Counted from the stretch's first letter, positions 12,571 to 24,039 are shown. The stretch is DNA of 64,000 nucleotides from Heterobilharzia americana (GCA_944470555.2 OX104131.1:15802515-15866514); one strand, 5' to 3'. Notes: generated from the letters alone by a model not told the origin. Numbers and translations: made by a program.

Positions 12571-12649
12571 TTTGTAGATACAAGATATCTGCTGGAAAAG
12601 AGAGACATATACATGGACAATAAATCAAACAGAATATGTGAGGTTACTC

Positions 12650-12790
12650 ATCGTAACCGGCAGGGAGCTCTTGTTTTATGCTTGTGGACACTCATTAGTA
12701 AGATGTACCTGATAACTCGAGGGGAGAGAACGTCACTGAATGATCACATTGTACAATGGTCGGTAGAAGAGGGTCGGTAATTACGACTGC
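12650..12790 (-). repeat. Family D repeat, hammerhead-like, decayed
   Basis: On the minus strand it reads CTTACTAATGAGTGTCCACAAG. This parallels the CTGATGAGTGCC block of 12930-13130, but the core G is lost and GAAA reads AAAA. Confidence 0.4.
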
Positions 12791-12929
12791 TCAGCAAGAA
12801 GTCGGTTACCCTACAGTTAGTAACCAATGCGGAACAGAATATATTGTGATAACTCTGAACATCTATTACTCTTAAATCGTAAAAGTAATGGTATTGCTGA
12901 AATTGTTTGTCCTGTGATATTTTGGCACT

Positions 12930-13130
12930 GTAGTGTTAGTTGGTTGGAGGCAATCTGCATTGAGCCGCGTTCCACCTACGTTTCGTGCTTGTTGGCACTC
13001 ATCAGCATGGCGTGTCTGCAACCTCAACGCAACTGGCGTCCCCTGCAATATTCGAACCCACGTTACCCAGTGTTGCAGTCAGCGACGTTTCTACCAAGAT
13101 ATTCGAGTCGGGACTGACTTCCTCTAGGAC
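12930..13130 (-). repeat. Family D repeat with hammerhead-like core
   Basis: On the minus strand (about 13012-12966) it reads CTGATGA, stem GTGC, loop CAACAA, stem GCAC, then GAAA: both conserved core boxes and a perfect four-pair stem II. The family B stem II is GTCC/GGAC, so the two differ by compensating changes. I could not find the expected stem I partner, so cleavage is uncertain. The left part on the minus strand contains a decayed tRNA-like head with a GGTTCGAATAT B box. Confidence 0.5.
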
Positions 13131-14160
13131 TGAATTACATACATTGGTCCGTCACTAGGTGGCAAGCGATTAATATATGTACAGTAGTCTCTACATCCGA
13201 ACAACAAATAAGACGATTTTTAGAATTACTTGTGCACGAACTGTATACACTCCTACTGCTTCATCTATGTGATCATTAGAGATAGGTAACTAGTGTCAGT
13301 GATATGAAATAGACAAACATCAAGAGGGGGAGGGATGAAAATTAGCTACTAATCTGAACCTATTCTGAGTGCGAAAGACTTTATAGTTGACAATATTCAA
13401 AATAGCCAAAGCAGCAACACAAAGATAGCCGAATTCAGGACAGTTATCCACAGATCAGAGTGAATGATTTTTTACTTCTCGAGCTGTTCAGCAGTATGTT
13501 TCCTTACTCGTTAAGTTTGGGCTCCTTCAGTCAGTTCTAACCACTAATTCACTTGGGATTTCCATACTAAGTGGTGTCTAATATCAGAATATTTAACATA
13601 CAGAGAACCTAGTGGTAACCAAATGTCATGAGGAAAAGTTATTGGTTACTGACGGAAAGTACTCCGAGACACTGTAGCAACCCCAATATGGGTAGAGAAT
13701 GGGATAAATTCTTAAAATGCAGACATTTCAGTTCTTTTCAACAGTTTTAACTACGGAAAAATCAACAGTCAGACGTGAAGGCTGAAAAGGAGGCTTTCTT
13801 CTAGATCTATACTTCCATGAGGTGGAGAGCAGCCTGGCTTTTTTTAGAGTCGGCTTTTTCTAACCAAATTTTTCCATGGTATTTAAGCATCAGCTGCGTA
13901 TGCGAGTTACGATTGGAAAATATTTTAATTCTTTAGCATTCGGCAAATCCAGCAGTTGGTTAACTACATTATTAAGCTAATCGCTTTGGCACTTCCACTA
14001 TCCAACACAACATTTAAGGCATTTTAAAACCTAAAGGAATATTCTTAACAGCTGGTATATCTAACTGCCTTCTTGAAAGGTGCAAGCTAGATTAGGTTTC
14101 ACAATGTATGAACAACCGAAGCACTTTAATGTGGGACTGTTACATAATGACATGATGATA
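13131..14160. other. No gene recognised
   Basis: AT-rich. No open frame or repeat that I can name. Confidence 0.45.
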
Positions 14161-14164
14161 AAAA

Positions 14165-14245
14165 TAAAAATACAGCCTAGCTTGTGTCTGGATTAGAACC
14201 AGGGGTCCAGAGTTATCACCCCACTGTTCTGTCTACTGAGTTACG
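14165..14245 (-). repeat. tRNA-like SINE head (family F)
   Basis: On the minus strand: CGTAACTCAGTAGACAGAAC (A-box-like) and CTGGTTCTAATCC (B-box-like), spaced as in a tRNA. No acceptor stem; a SINE head only. Confidence 0.45.
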
Positions 14246-14553
14246 AAGTCGTTCTCTTGAACAGGTTTAAAATTTCACTTAAACCATCAACAAGTATATA
14301 CTTCTAGGTCTGGAATGCTACTTAGTATCTTCCTGTTTATCTCTACAAACGTACGAAATCTGCTTATATACACATATTGATTAGATCGTCTCTAGAAAAA
14401 TACACAATCTAACCACTATTAGTATTATACACTTCTCTTTCTGTACTTGACCTCATAATTTACCAACCATAATTGTGTCGAATATCTAAGTTCATAGAAG
14501 AACCTGATAACTGAAGATGTGTTTTCTCAAAGAAGTAATTTGCCTAAATTTAG

Positions 14554-14611
14554 AAACCAAAAGGAGGTTACAGAGAAGATAATTATCTTTTCTCTAACCT
14601 CCTTTTGTTTT
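14554..14611. repeat. Near-perfect palindrome, 29 bp arms, no loop
   Basis: The arms 14554-14582 and 14583-14611 are reverse complements at 26 of 29 positions, centred on GATAATTATC. The outer part of each arm is AAAAGGAGGTTA or its complement. It lies in otherwise featureless DNA, and no repeat family recognised here explains it. Confidence 0.85.
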
Positions 14612-14904
14612 TCACCGACTAAACGGGGATTTTTTGCTTTTCAATTATAATGAGTCGTACTATTTCTCGAAAATAATCCATATCCTAACTTAGAAAAGAA
14701 GGCGACTACATTTTTGACATGAAAACTGGTCATCTCTGGTTCCAGTCATTATTAACAAATTTCATTCGTATAGTTCTCTTAACTTTTGGTGACTGAAAGC
14801 CTTATTTAATGATACTTTTAGTTTCCGTTGCTGTGCAGCTCCGAATTGCTTGACTTATTTTAGCAAATGGGCTCCTCGATGCTGAATGGATATTCATTAT
14901 ATTG

Positions 14905-15075
14905 CAGCCTATTTGGTGGCTACCAGTGGAACTCAGAACACGAGCTTCGTACTGTTTGGGATTCGTCAGTCAGATGTACCTGTACTCCAGCTTGTGACTT
15001 ATTCCTACGGAGACTAGAAACTCATGCACATCATTTCAAGCTCCAAAGCATCATCCACTACGCCACTGGGGCAAG
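14905..15075 (-). repeat. SINE family B copy (Sm-alpha-like)
   Basis: Minus-strand copy. Hammerhead box CTGACGA is intact, but GAAA reads GAAG, stem II is weak and stem I no longer pairs. Its head faces the next copy. Confidence 0.6.
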
Positions 15076-15084
15076 AGAGCTACC

Positions 15085-15270
15085 ACTTGTCCTCCAATGG
15101 TCCAGAGGATAACGCTTTGGTGTCTGAAATCAGTGGTACTGGGCTAGAGTCTTAGCGCGAACAAATCACTCACTAGGGTGTAGGTACATCCAGGTGACGG
15201 TCCTAAATAGGACGGTACATATGTCATTGGTTCCACTGCTAACCATCGAATGGACCACGATGACTAGAAA
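15085..15270 (+). repeat. SINE family B copy (Sm-alpha-like)
   Basis: Plus-strand partner of 14905-15075, about 10 bp away. The tRNA-like head is weak. The hammerhead is decayed: CTGACGA reads GTGACGG and GAAA reads GGTA, while the GTCC-loop-GGAC stem is kept. Confidence 0.6.
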
Positions 15271-18200
15271 CCTGTTATTTGGTTGATGAGGAGGAACCTT
15301 GGTAATTTGCTGATTCTTATTTTGAGAGTCATTAGCAAGATACGTCAACTATTGTCATGGGGTCACTAATAATATTAGAGGTCGAAAGTCTATCTGTTAT
15401 AATGTTGCACTTACAGTTGAAACCGTTGAGATATTTTTTGACTGATACTGAAGTCCTGTAGAACTAAAGCCGGGAAAATGATTAGTCAATGAATAGAAAA
15501 CATTTTATCCCAAATACTTACTAAATTTACTGACTTTAATGTTGTGTAGCACAGACTATGGCTTTTGATAGGGTAAAAGTTTTATTTATTTATTTATGGT
15601 GATCTGTAGACGAAAGTTGACAAACTAAGGGCAGTTTGAAGGTGTAATAATTCAGCTTGAGAACATTTCACTATTTCAACAAGTGAAATCAAACTATGCT
15701 TAGATTTACAGAAACTTGGGAGAAAAGTACTCAAAAAGGTGACGTAATCACACGGCTTTGTAAATATAAGTTCATCAGCTAATAAACGTGTAGATATGAA
15801 AGCTTCCAGAATGGTTAAAATTATACTTACCGCTCGATGCTTTTCTATCCTCTCTGTTTAGTTTGCATGAGAGTGTGCTTCGGAGTATTTTACTTGATTA
15901 GCCGCGTGGAAAAGTGGTTGGTGGAAAGATATTTTAGACATTTAACTTCGACTTGAATTGAATACTTCTAATACTCAAGTGGGCGTAATACAGTTACAAA
16001 GTAACCTAATAGACTCCTTTTCATCCGTAACCGACAGGAAGTGTAGCTCCACAGTCCAAGTTGTTCACAACCGCAGTCTTCAGTTGGTATTGTGTATCTG
16101 CTAGTTGTCCCACTCCAAGTCTTCATACTGTCAAACAGATGCATTTTAGTAAACCAATGGTTTTATCGACATAGTATATGGGACAAGGATGATTATTAAG
16201 GCTACCCCTTTAGTTCGAAATAATACCGGTTCATTTCAGTGACTGAGTAGCAAAAGAATTGAGTTGAATAGCTACACCGACTGAAATAAATTTTCTGGGC
16301 AACCTGTGATGTGCTTGACTTCGAGGAAGTCTAACGGTCTCTCATTGTCTAGGTTTCTCTGTTTCCTTCACCAAGTAGTGATGACTGACCTTCTAGTTTT
16401 TAAGTACTCATGTCAAACAGTAGTTTGTTTCATGATGAGAGGAAACAACACAGTTAAATTAGTGGTATTTAGGTGATTGTCTACTTTGAACAAAACTTTT
16501 ATAAACAAGTAAGAGTTGAAGAACCTGTTAGAGCCAGTATCATCCAGTAAATGGCGTGTTTTACTTTCCACGTTGCTCTGAAGCGAAAACGATGCTCCTA
16601 AAAATTTCGAAGGAGAAACCATTTTCATAACGTTGTATGATTCCATGACAGATATTTCCCACATCTTAGTAATTCATGACAGTATGCAGCTATCCTTCAA
16701 TACCTTGGATGACTTTTCAAATTCTGCTCCAACTAGATGTATAAGACCTTAATGGTCTTAGCGTCCGATTTGAAATCTGAGTGTTAAAAGTCAGAATTAA
16801 AAAAGTCATTAACCTTTAAGTGTCTTCTAGTCTGTCAAATTCAAGCATAATGTAATCTTGAAATTATTTCTAGTTAACCAATAGTACATTGTCTTTTTGA
16901 ACAAGCAGGTTCATGCGTCAGAAGTGAACAAAAATCTATTGATGGCTGGCCATTTTTTTCTTGTGTGATGCAATTCATAAATTTGTGGCCACAAATCATA
17001 TCTAAGATGAAGGATTCCCACTTTGTTGACAAGGATAACTGAATGTTTAACTTTTTTATTCTCAGTTTTTCCGCCAGACATGCTCAATATTCCAGGCAAT
17101 ATCTTGAAGGTAACTGACGATATTTACTGCCTAAAAGCTTTTCTTTGTCAATACAACATTTGATTGGTTACTGGTTAAATGATAAATCATTCTACTAGTG
17201 ACGAGACCTCGTTTCACTAATATACTGCAGGAAGCTGTTTCAACAATCGTGTAAACTGTTAAATTTCTACTTGCCTCATTAATCACTGTCAATAGGTTTT
17301 TATGAAGATTTATAATTAGATAGATAATAGATTATAAGGAAATAAACGCCAAACTATATATATTTCGAAGATGGCTGTAAAAGAAGAACAAGAAAAGGTC
17401 AGAAATAGTCACATGATTCTATTAACACTATTATGGTTACTATTATTAGTGACATTATTATTACTACTGCTATTTTCTATTTAGCTACTTTTATAAATCC
17501 ACAATATGCAAACATCTTTGAATAAAATTAAGTATTCCTATATAAGGTTGTCACGGCTGACTATGACCAAAACTCAACATCATCAACATCCATTATTTGT
17601 ATAGAGTAAGTTAGCCAAAAGTGAAAGCCTGGAAGGGTAAGCTGAATCCAGCTGGAGGGTGGTCTGCAGTGATGACGTTGGCATTGGTGATGGGCATGGC
17701 GATGGCGATGGCAGTGGAGATGGAGGTGCTGAATTCCATACATAATTAGCAAAGGACTTAATTCTCTTCGGCGTCTTTTGTTAAGAATTCAGCGAGTTTG
17801 TATCAGATGAAGTCTAATGTCTTCCTCTGCGAAGAGCTTTGATAATATCGTACAACATTTTTTGTTAAAAATGACATCATATTCGACATTATCGATGAAA
17901 ATCACATTTTAACAACTGAGCTAGAAAGATCCGTAATTGCCAACCAACCACACTCTTATTATATATTATCCTCAGAAAATTTTCTGTCAAGTCAGATGAC
18001 TGACAGATTTCGTTACAGAACACATTTGATTTGGTACAAGATATCAAAGCAGTATGCTTTGTTCCTAATTATGCTTGCTCAGTATCTTTAATCTCTCAAG
18101 TCTGGACTGTTCAGAAATCAACACTATAAGTATATTGACAAGGCCCAGAATTAGTGGAAGTATTTAAGTTTCTGCGAACATTCCAATTAAACTTCTGTCA

Positions 18201-18595
18201 AGCTGTGAAGCTGCTGAGATTTGCTAAAAGTAGTATTCATATCTCTTATTCCAATCTCTTAGGAAAAAACTTTATATATGTATAGAAGACGTATTAACAT
18301 CCAAGTCAACACCTTTATTTTCTCACATCTTCCTCTTTAATTCTCATAGTTAATTAAACCAAACTGACTACATATTCTGTAGGGTTACTTGTGTAAGTGA
18401 CTGAATATGACGGTACTTTGTTTTTGGTGACAGGTGGCCGTAAATAGTCTAACTTAATTAAACAGTACAAACATAATTGCTAGGAACCAGTTAGAAGTAA
18501 GTTCAGAGTGAAGAAAGCAGAAAGCATTGTATTTCTATGGGGAATCATTGTATTTCATTGTTTTATGTCCCAAACAAGTTTATTCACAAGCTGAT
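15271..18595. other. 3.3 kb without a supported gene
   Basis: AT-rich. Short minus-strand frames at 16413-16664, 16911-17099 and 17561-17752 were examined. The last comes from a GATGGC-type simple repeat that reads as a His/Arg-rich string and is not taken as a gene. Confidence 0.45.
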
Positions 18596-18599
18596 TAAC

Positions 18600-18720
18600 T
18601 CAGCGGTGGATACTAAGATCGAGTGAAACAGGTTATAGGGACACAAGTTTTGACATCTAATTGGTGAGTATCAAGTACAAGTAAACACTTGTCTTGGATT
18701 CGACTGCCAGCCATTATCTT
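18600..18720 (+). repeat. SINE family B copy, decayed
   Basis: Recognised by the 3' block CTTGGATTCGACTGC and the layout before it. The hammerhead boxes are mutated (TTGGTGA, GTAA). Confidence 0.4.
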
Positions 18721-18839
18721 AATTCTTCTTTGAAAAGAATGTATTCTCAGACCTACTTTTCCAATATCTCAATATTGAGTTTCTGGGGATTTTTAAGTGC
18801 TGGAATGAAGATAACGAGATAACTCAATATTGTATGAAT

Positions 18840-19010
18840 GATTAGTGTTTAGCAGTGGAATCTAGGACACGTGTTTTGTCTTATTTGGGCCTCATCAGCT
18901 GCATGTTTATGTCTCGCAGTAAATGGTGTTTTGCCCGATAAGAGTGGTATCCGAAACTTGTCTCTTCAAACCCCAAGGAGTAATCAACCAGGCTTCTGAG
19001 TTACGCTAGC
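18840..19010 (-). repeat. SINE family B copy
   Basis: Minus strand: CTGATGA box intact, stem II GCCC/AGAC poor, GAAA reads AAAA, cleavage triplet GTC kept. The head carries a GGTTTGAAGAG B-box remnant. Tail-to-tail with 18600-18720. Confidence 0.6.
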
Positions 19011-19184
19011 CCCCCCTTATTCGATGTGGAAAGTATAGTTAAGATATTATAAAAGCATGTAATTTTCAGTCGGTGACTGTACTAAGTTAGTTCGCCAATA
19101 TTGGCAAATGGGTGAGCAATTTGAAAAAGTAAACTTGTAACTCGAAGAGTGTCTGTCATGACCAGTACAGGTCTAGTACTTGAG

Positions 19185-19320
19185 GTGAAAGGTTCTGATT
19201 TCGAGTTTCAGTGGGGACAATAGCATTGATTGGGATCAGGTACGTCCAGCTGGCGAATCCCAAGTACAACGAAACGTGGGCCCTAAGTTCCACTGCTAGC
19301 CACTGTCCATTAATAATATC
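19185..19320 (+). repeat. SINE family B copy
   Basis: Plus strand: GTCCAG then CTGGCGA (core A changed to G), GAAA intact, cleavage triplet GCC, 3' block TTCCACTGCTAGCCACT. Hammerhead probably inactive. Confidence 0.6.
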
Positions 19321-19804
19321 GAAGTTGAAAATACCGACAATATCAAGGCATCTTCATAGGAGCTCATTTGGAAACAGTGGCCTATCAGTTTGTTCCGATT
19401 AACGACGAAGATTCACTAGCAACAATATCAAAACAATGCTATGAATTAAATACACAGGTTTTATGGAATACAATAAATCAGGTAAGAACAAATAATCTGG
19501 ATGAGCAAAATAATTATTTTAGTTGAAGCCAGGTTAGGACTAATTAATCCAACTAAGACAAGGTTAAAGAAAAGTGTCTCTTGTGTAGAATCAACTCACC
19601 AGAATGCTTCATACACACATTTGTACTAAACTGACAACAGGCGGCAATCTGCATCCAGTACTGAGGAAAGTAAGTTACTCTAGACAACAGACCTCTACTA
19701 CCAACTACACAGGTATTTGATTCGCCGCATATAGACACGTTATCAGTTGTGTACCCACGCTTCTTTAGTGACCCTTTGTTAAATCAAACTTCATTCTGTG
19801 TTAT

Positions 19805-19950
19805 TATCTGCTTCTCATTGGCTAGTATTGAAACCAAGGATGCACGTTTCGTCTTTTTTGGCACTCGTCAGCTGGATTTTTCGGAATCCCAGCATGTGAT
19901 GAGTATTGGTTTTTAGTCTCACAGGAAACGCTTGTTACCTAGGTTGGGTA
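19805..19950 (-). repeat. SINE family B copy carrying a core-intact hammerhead
   Basis: Minus-strand copy. The 3' part of the element reaches the GGCTAGTATTG boundary on the plus strand. The head is not clearly tRNA-like. The embedded ribozyme is listed separately. Confidence 0.6.
19829..19880 (-). ncRNA. Hammerhead ribozyme, conserved core complete
   Basis: On the minus strand CTGACGA (19871-19865) and GAAA (19850-19847) are both intact, and the cleavage triplet is ATC, which fits the NUH rule. Stem I ATCCAG/CTTGGT pairs with one mismatch and one wobble. Stem II is short (about two pairs). Stem III is minimal, as in the schistosome Sm-alpha ribozymes. Of the copies I checked, it is the only one with all invariant core bases and a usable stem I. 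Self-cleavage is inferred from family knowledge; the weak stem II may make it slow. Confidence 0.6.
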
Positions 19951-20339
19951 AAGTGGACTGTTTGAAAATTTGGACCATTATTTCAAAAATAGAATTTTGT
20001 TTGCCAGCAGAAACATATTCTGGCCTTCCCTACAAACAATACAGTTGAATGTTAATCGAAATTGAGTTAACATCACCGTTGGGTGATTGAGTATACTACA
20101 ATAATTTTCAGTATGTTAGCGATAAGGAAACTATCAATTGAAGAAGAAAATAAAGTCTACTGCCCACACTGAAAATTATACCAAGATATCCAATCACAAG
20201 TCGTAAACAAGAGCAAGGAAGTTCTTAAATTATCACTGTACTTCCCAACTTTGAGGTGCGTTATTTCAGTCTGTCACAAGTAACAGCAGCATACAAATAG
20301 GAAGTGGTCAGACAAACAGTGATAACTAGGTAGATTAAT

Positions 20340-20545
20340 ATGCCCGTGACAGGCCCTGGAGTGGAACCCAAGGAGAAATGACGAGTAGGGCATCCGTTGG
20401 GGGCCTGGAGCAGATCGTGGAAGGAAGAAAGAAAATCTTACAGGCAGTCGTGGGGCCAGTTTGAAAAGGCTGCAGAGAACAGAGTTTAAATGGAGGCGCG
20501 CTACTGAAGCCCTTGTTCTGCTAGGAAACCGAAGGATAAATAATA
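20340..20545 (+). mobile_element. RTE-like 3' tail, divergent copy
   Basis: Matches the last part of the family 1 elements: ALEWNP near 20355, a GRPxxxW-like stretch, WRRATEAL near 20490, and a final TAATAATAAT tail. More diverged than the copies at 11.6 kb and 38.8 kb, and lacking the RT region. Confidence 0.65.
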
Positions 20546-20594
20546 ATAATCAAATAATGTGCAAGAGATGAGTGAGCATAAATAGATAATTTGT

Positions 20595-21240
20595 AATTAA
20601 AGTAATCAAGACATCGGAAATGACGATGGGTGAATACGTCTGAGCTACTATTATCCATTGCTAACTGTATCCCTGTCATCGCGAGATCGTCACCCAGGAA
20701 TCTACACTGCCTAGGCCGACACTCAGAGATGTCATGGACTTATGAAATCTCTTTGTTTGGTCACTCGGATTGTTCTTCCAGTCTATTTCAATCTTGGCTA
20801 GCATTTCATGTCGGTGATTTTAGATGCACAAAGCATGTCAAAGCTAACTCAGTTGATGACACTTCACAACCTCATCGACTTGGTTGCATTCCTTGCCAAG
20901 TGTCCTCCACCAAACCTAGACATTACTCATACAGTGATCCCACTACAAGTGAGCAATTTTATGAAGGGACTTGTAAGCATATTTCACTGCTGTATCTTAG
21001 TGAACTGTAGCACAATATACTCCTATAATCGCATATCTCGTTGGCATCTGAGTTGATGCTTGTAAGAAAACCCAAGGCTTTAATTAGGCTGGAAATTTGT
21101 CAACAACCAACCAATTCGGGCTGATACAACTCGCAACGTAAGTGAAGTGGTCAACGATTTCTGCCATTCCACTCCCTAGTAGTTGATGAAGACCAGTTGT
21201 GCAGCATCAGCTGATATTTGCTAGGTGTAAATTTCATGAG
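20595..21240 (-). mobile_element. RTE-like family 2, 3' end of ORF, degenerate
   Basis: Read leftwards on the minus strand. It starts with a DLVIN-like block and a SARIG-like block matching 45600-45760, and ends with a KSMTSLSVGLG block and a WVTISR-like stretch at about 20690-20790, the usual C-terminus of this group. Many stops. The 126-codon plus-strand frame at 20630-21010 is antisense to it and was not kept. Confidence 0.55.
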
Positions 21241-21770
21241 AAACACATACAAATTCACGTTGAAGGCTTGAAACTATTAAAAAGCTCATCGTAGCGAATG
21301 ACTGTTGTCAGTTTTGATGTGATCACAACAACTTTATCAGTTCACTTTTTGAAGCAAATGTAGGACCAAAGGTAAGGTAAGAACCTGGATCATAAAGATT
21401 GTCGAACCAGATGTCTCCACATTACAAGCATTATGTTGTACTAAGTGAACTATGATTTGCAGCTGCCAAACACATCATTACTTCAAATCGGTCGTCAAGT
21501 TTTTTTAAGGAAATAGTGTATTAGCTGTTCCATGACAGAGGACCACAGTACACTCTATCCTCAGCAAATTACCGTCAGTCTTAAACTTCATACCTTTGTT
21601 CTAGAGCTCGTCAATTATGCATTGGCGATGTACTTTTCTGCCTAATTATCTACTGTAAGGTCAATTTTAAACGGACTTTCAGAGTAAAAATTACTTCTAA
21701 TACTATGTTTTTCATTATTTGGTATAAAAGGAAGACAAACCAATCTAGAATTTTGGCATTACCGCTGGAT
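21241..21770. other. No gene recognised
   Basis: AT-rich spacer between retroelement remnants. Confidence 0.4.
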
Positions 21771-21774
21771 AATG

Positions 21775-21930
21775 GCCAACAGTGAGTCTTCGGCCCTCAT
21801 TTCGTCCCATTTAAGACTCATCAGCTGGATTTGCCTGCCTCCTGATAAATGTTGTTCCCATTAACACTCAAACCCAGAGCCAATCGATTCAAAACCTGAA
21901 ATCAATTTATCCCCACAAACCTCAAAATTG
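21775..21930 (-). repeat. SINE family B copy, hammerhead core intact but stem I lost
   Basis: Minus strand: CTGATGA and GAAA are both intact, and stem II GTCT/GGAC pairs with one wobble. However, the 3' strand of stem I reads GAAGAC instead of CTGGAT, so the cleavage site can no longer be held in place. The head has a GGTTTGAGTGT B-box remnant. Confidence 0.6.
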
Positions 21931-22514
21931 GCATAACAATGCATACTGTTACATAATTTTGTCAAAGTACGCATTCTTTTTGTATGTATGCATATATATA
22001 TGATATTAAATCAATATTATGATTACAATAAAAGTCATTGAGACTGGCTAACATTCGAAATAGAGATGTGGATAAATTGTGTACTTCTGTATCATCGAAT
22101 GAACTGTGAATACCAAAAGAGAATAATAATGACTCTTTTTAAGAAAAATGTCGGGTATCGGTTGTGTTTTCCACTCTATTCTTTCCTTCTTTCGTTTGAT
22201 TAAGTTTGACTAAAAAAGTCTCAGGATAAGCAGAGTATTTTTGATTGAATTATTACATATGGCTTGATAAACCAACCAGAATATGATAGCTTAACAGGCA
22301 TTAAAAAATACCCCCAGTTAATACTGCCCAGGTGCAGATTCCAACTACTGTGTGAATGCAATATTACTACAGTATTAATTTACTGTTATCAGTCTAACTG
22401 TCTAGATCGATTTTATCTCAATATAAATCAGAGGAAAGTAGAGAGAGACAGAGAAGTGACTAAATATTGTTTAATTAGACTATCTTACAGAATTTTTTGG
22501 CTTACCATAGAGTT

Positions 22515-22690
22515 AATGATACACGTTTCCTCACGTGCGGGACTCATCTACTAGATGAACCTGCATCCTAGTGAATGATGGTGTTCCCGCTGAGAATGGA
22601 ACCCATTACCCATGGCTTCAAGCCCCAAAACGTTATCTACTAAGGCACTAAGACATGACAGTTAGTTTTGTTTGGCGAACAGGTCTCATT
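22515..22690 (-). repeat. SINE family B copy
   Basis: Minus strand: tRNA-like head with GTTCCATTCTC, decayed hammerhead (TAGATGA), GAAA kept. Family assigned by CATCTAG and the order of blocks. Confidence 0.5.
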
Positions 22691-22789
22691 CTCGAGGCAT
22701 GACACTTGAAGCATAAAGGGGTGTGATAGGATTCGGATCACTGATTCAGTCATCGTTTCCTATCTTATGAGAAAATAAGGGTTTGATAC

Positions 22790-22945
22790 AGCCCAACAAA
22801 ATACAGATCTAATGAGAACTTGGACGCAGTTTATGGTTGTTTCATTCCCGTTTGAAGCTTCTCAGCAGTCTGTATCTTTGACTCAGTGATGAAGCAAGCC
22901 ATAGAACCACTAACCCTTGAAGCTAACGCATTACTACTCAGATTG
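22790..22945 (-). repeat. SINE family A copy
   Basis: Recognised from the CTGCTGAGAAGC block and the tRNA-like head on the minus strand around 22900-22945. Hammerhead stem II decayed. Confidence 0.45.
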
Positions 22946-23293
22946 TCTCACAGATAGCGGACTTATGAACTATGACGGTGTTATTGTAAACTTGTCTACC
23001 AGCAAATTTTCAGTCGAACCATGTCACATAGTCTTTGGCACTGACTGAATCTATCTGGTAAACTACCCTATTTATGTTTTCTGGAAATACGTCATCAACA
23101 GACTTGATGATACTTTCGAAAACAAATGAAATTGTCACCACAGATTTGTTCCCCCAACAAACGTCCTAATCGTTAACCTATCTGGTATAGACAGTCGTGG
23201 ATTTGGTCATGAGGCATACCCATTATGTGAAGGCCTGAAATCCTACTCAGCTCCCTCGTCCAAAGTAGACGGTTTGAGACTCGAGCCAAAGAA

Positions 23294-23993
23294 TCACCAA
23301 ATGGAAGTGAAATACTTAGGCTGGTCGTTTACAAGTTCAAACATATAAGCCTGTAGTGTACAGTGTATCTTGATGACATTCCATCGAAAAATACGGTAAA
23401 TTAGGAATGCAACAAAATTGGCGGGATGACGGTCAGTAAGAAGCTGATCTTCATTCACTATGACTACAAAAACACTAGCGATGACATGTCCTGAAGTACA
23501 GCAAATTTTTCCACTTGAGAATTCTTTCTCATTCGTCATTAGAACCGTTACCCTCAATTGTGTGTTTCAGCTCGCTTGTATCCCACGAAGCAGTTAAACT
23601 CAGATAGCAGAAACAAAATTTCATCCCAGCTGTTTCTAATCTGTCTCGAAGAGGGAGCAAGGAATTATAATAGTAGGCTACTGAGCACACGTTAGCAAGC
23701 AAATATTTCGGGGTTGTTTGAAATATAAGTAACACACATAACAGTTCATATATTCTTTCCTTCTCTGAAGTCAGCGCAATCAAACGCTTGAAAACAGGTT
23801 TTTGCATTCGAAAGAGATCTGCTGTTATTCTTTGACGTTCCTGCTCATTTACTTTATTATCTTGCCCATATTTCATGACATCATATACCCTCTGTTTGAT
23901 TGACAACTGCCAATAAACCCAATTCCACTGATCAACATACGTAATGCTTTCTCTCGGTTCAAAAGATCCTGCTTTTCTAGCCAAATCGAAGTT
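23294..23993 (-). CDS. Unrecognised two-exon gene, 3' part, with a 61 nt intron
   Basis: Exon 1 runs 23993 to 23552, exon 2 runs 23490 to 23294 (TGA). The ORF breaks at the junction into two frames, but a GT-AG intron 23551-23491 (donor GAGG|GTAACG, acceptor TGTACTTCAG, internal CTAAT branch-like site) restores one frame of 212 residues. Exon 1 opens after CTAGCAG with no in-frame ATG near it, so upstream exons are probably missing. The N-terminal part is charged (QDNKVNEQERQR about residue 50) with WNWVYWQ before it. Later stretches are hydrophobic: YELLCVLLIF near residue 85, VIASVFVVIV near 150 and FVAFLIYRIF near 175. They could be membrane segments or core helices. I recognise no family. 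Exon 2 may end at a donor before the TGA. It sits between SINE copies. A gene is likely; the exact ends are not. Confidence 0.55.
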
Positions 23994-24039
23994 CTGCTAG
24001 AACCTTTATCCTAAAATACTTACATATATATGCACTTTT

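Noticed and set aside
17561..17752. His/Arg-rich minus-strand frame
   Set aside because: Product of a GATGGC-like simple repeat.
20630..21010. 126-codon plus-strand open frame
   Set aside because: Antisense to a worn non-LTR retrotransposon C-terminus; no splice sites.
22264..22554. 96-codon plus-strand frame
   Set aside because: No recognisable composition, and its end runs into a SINE.
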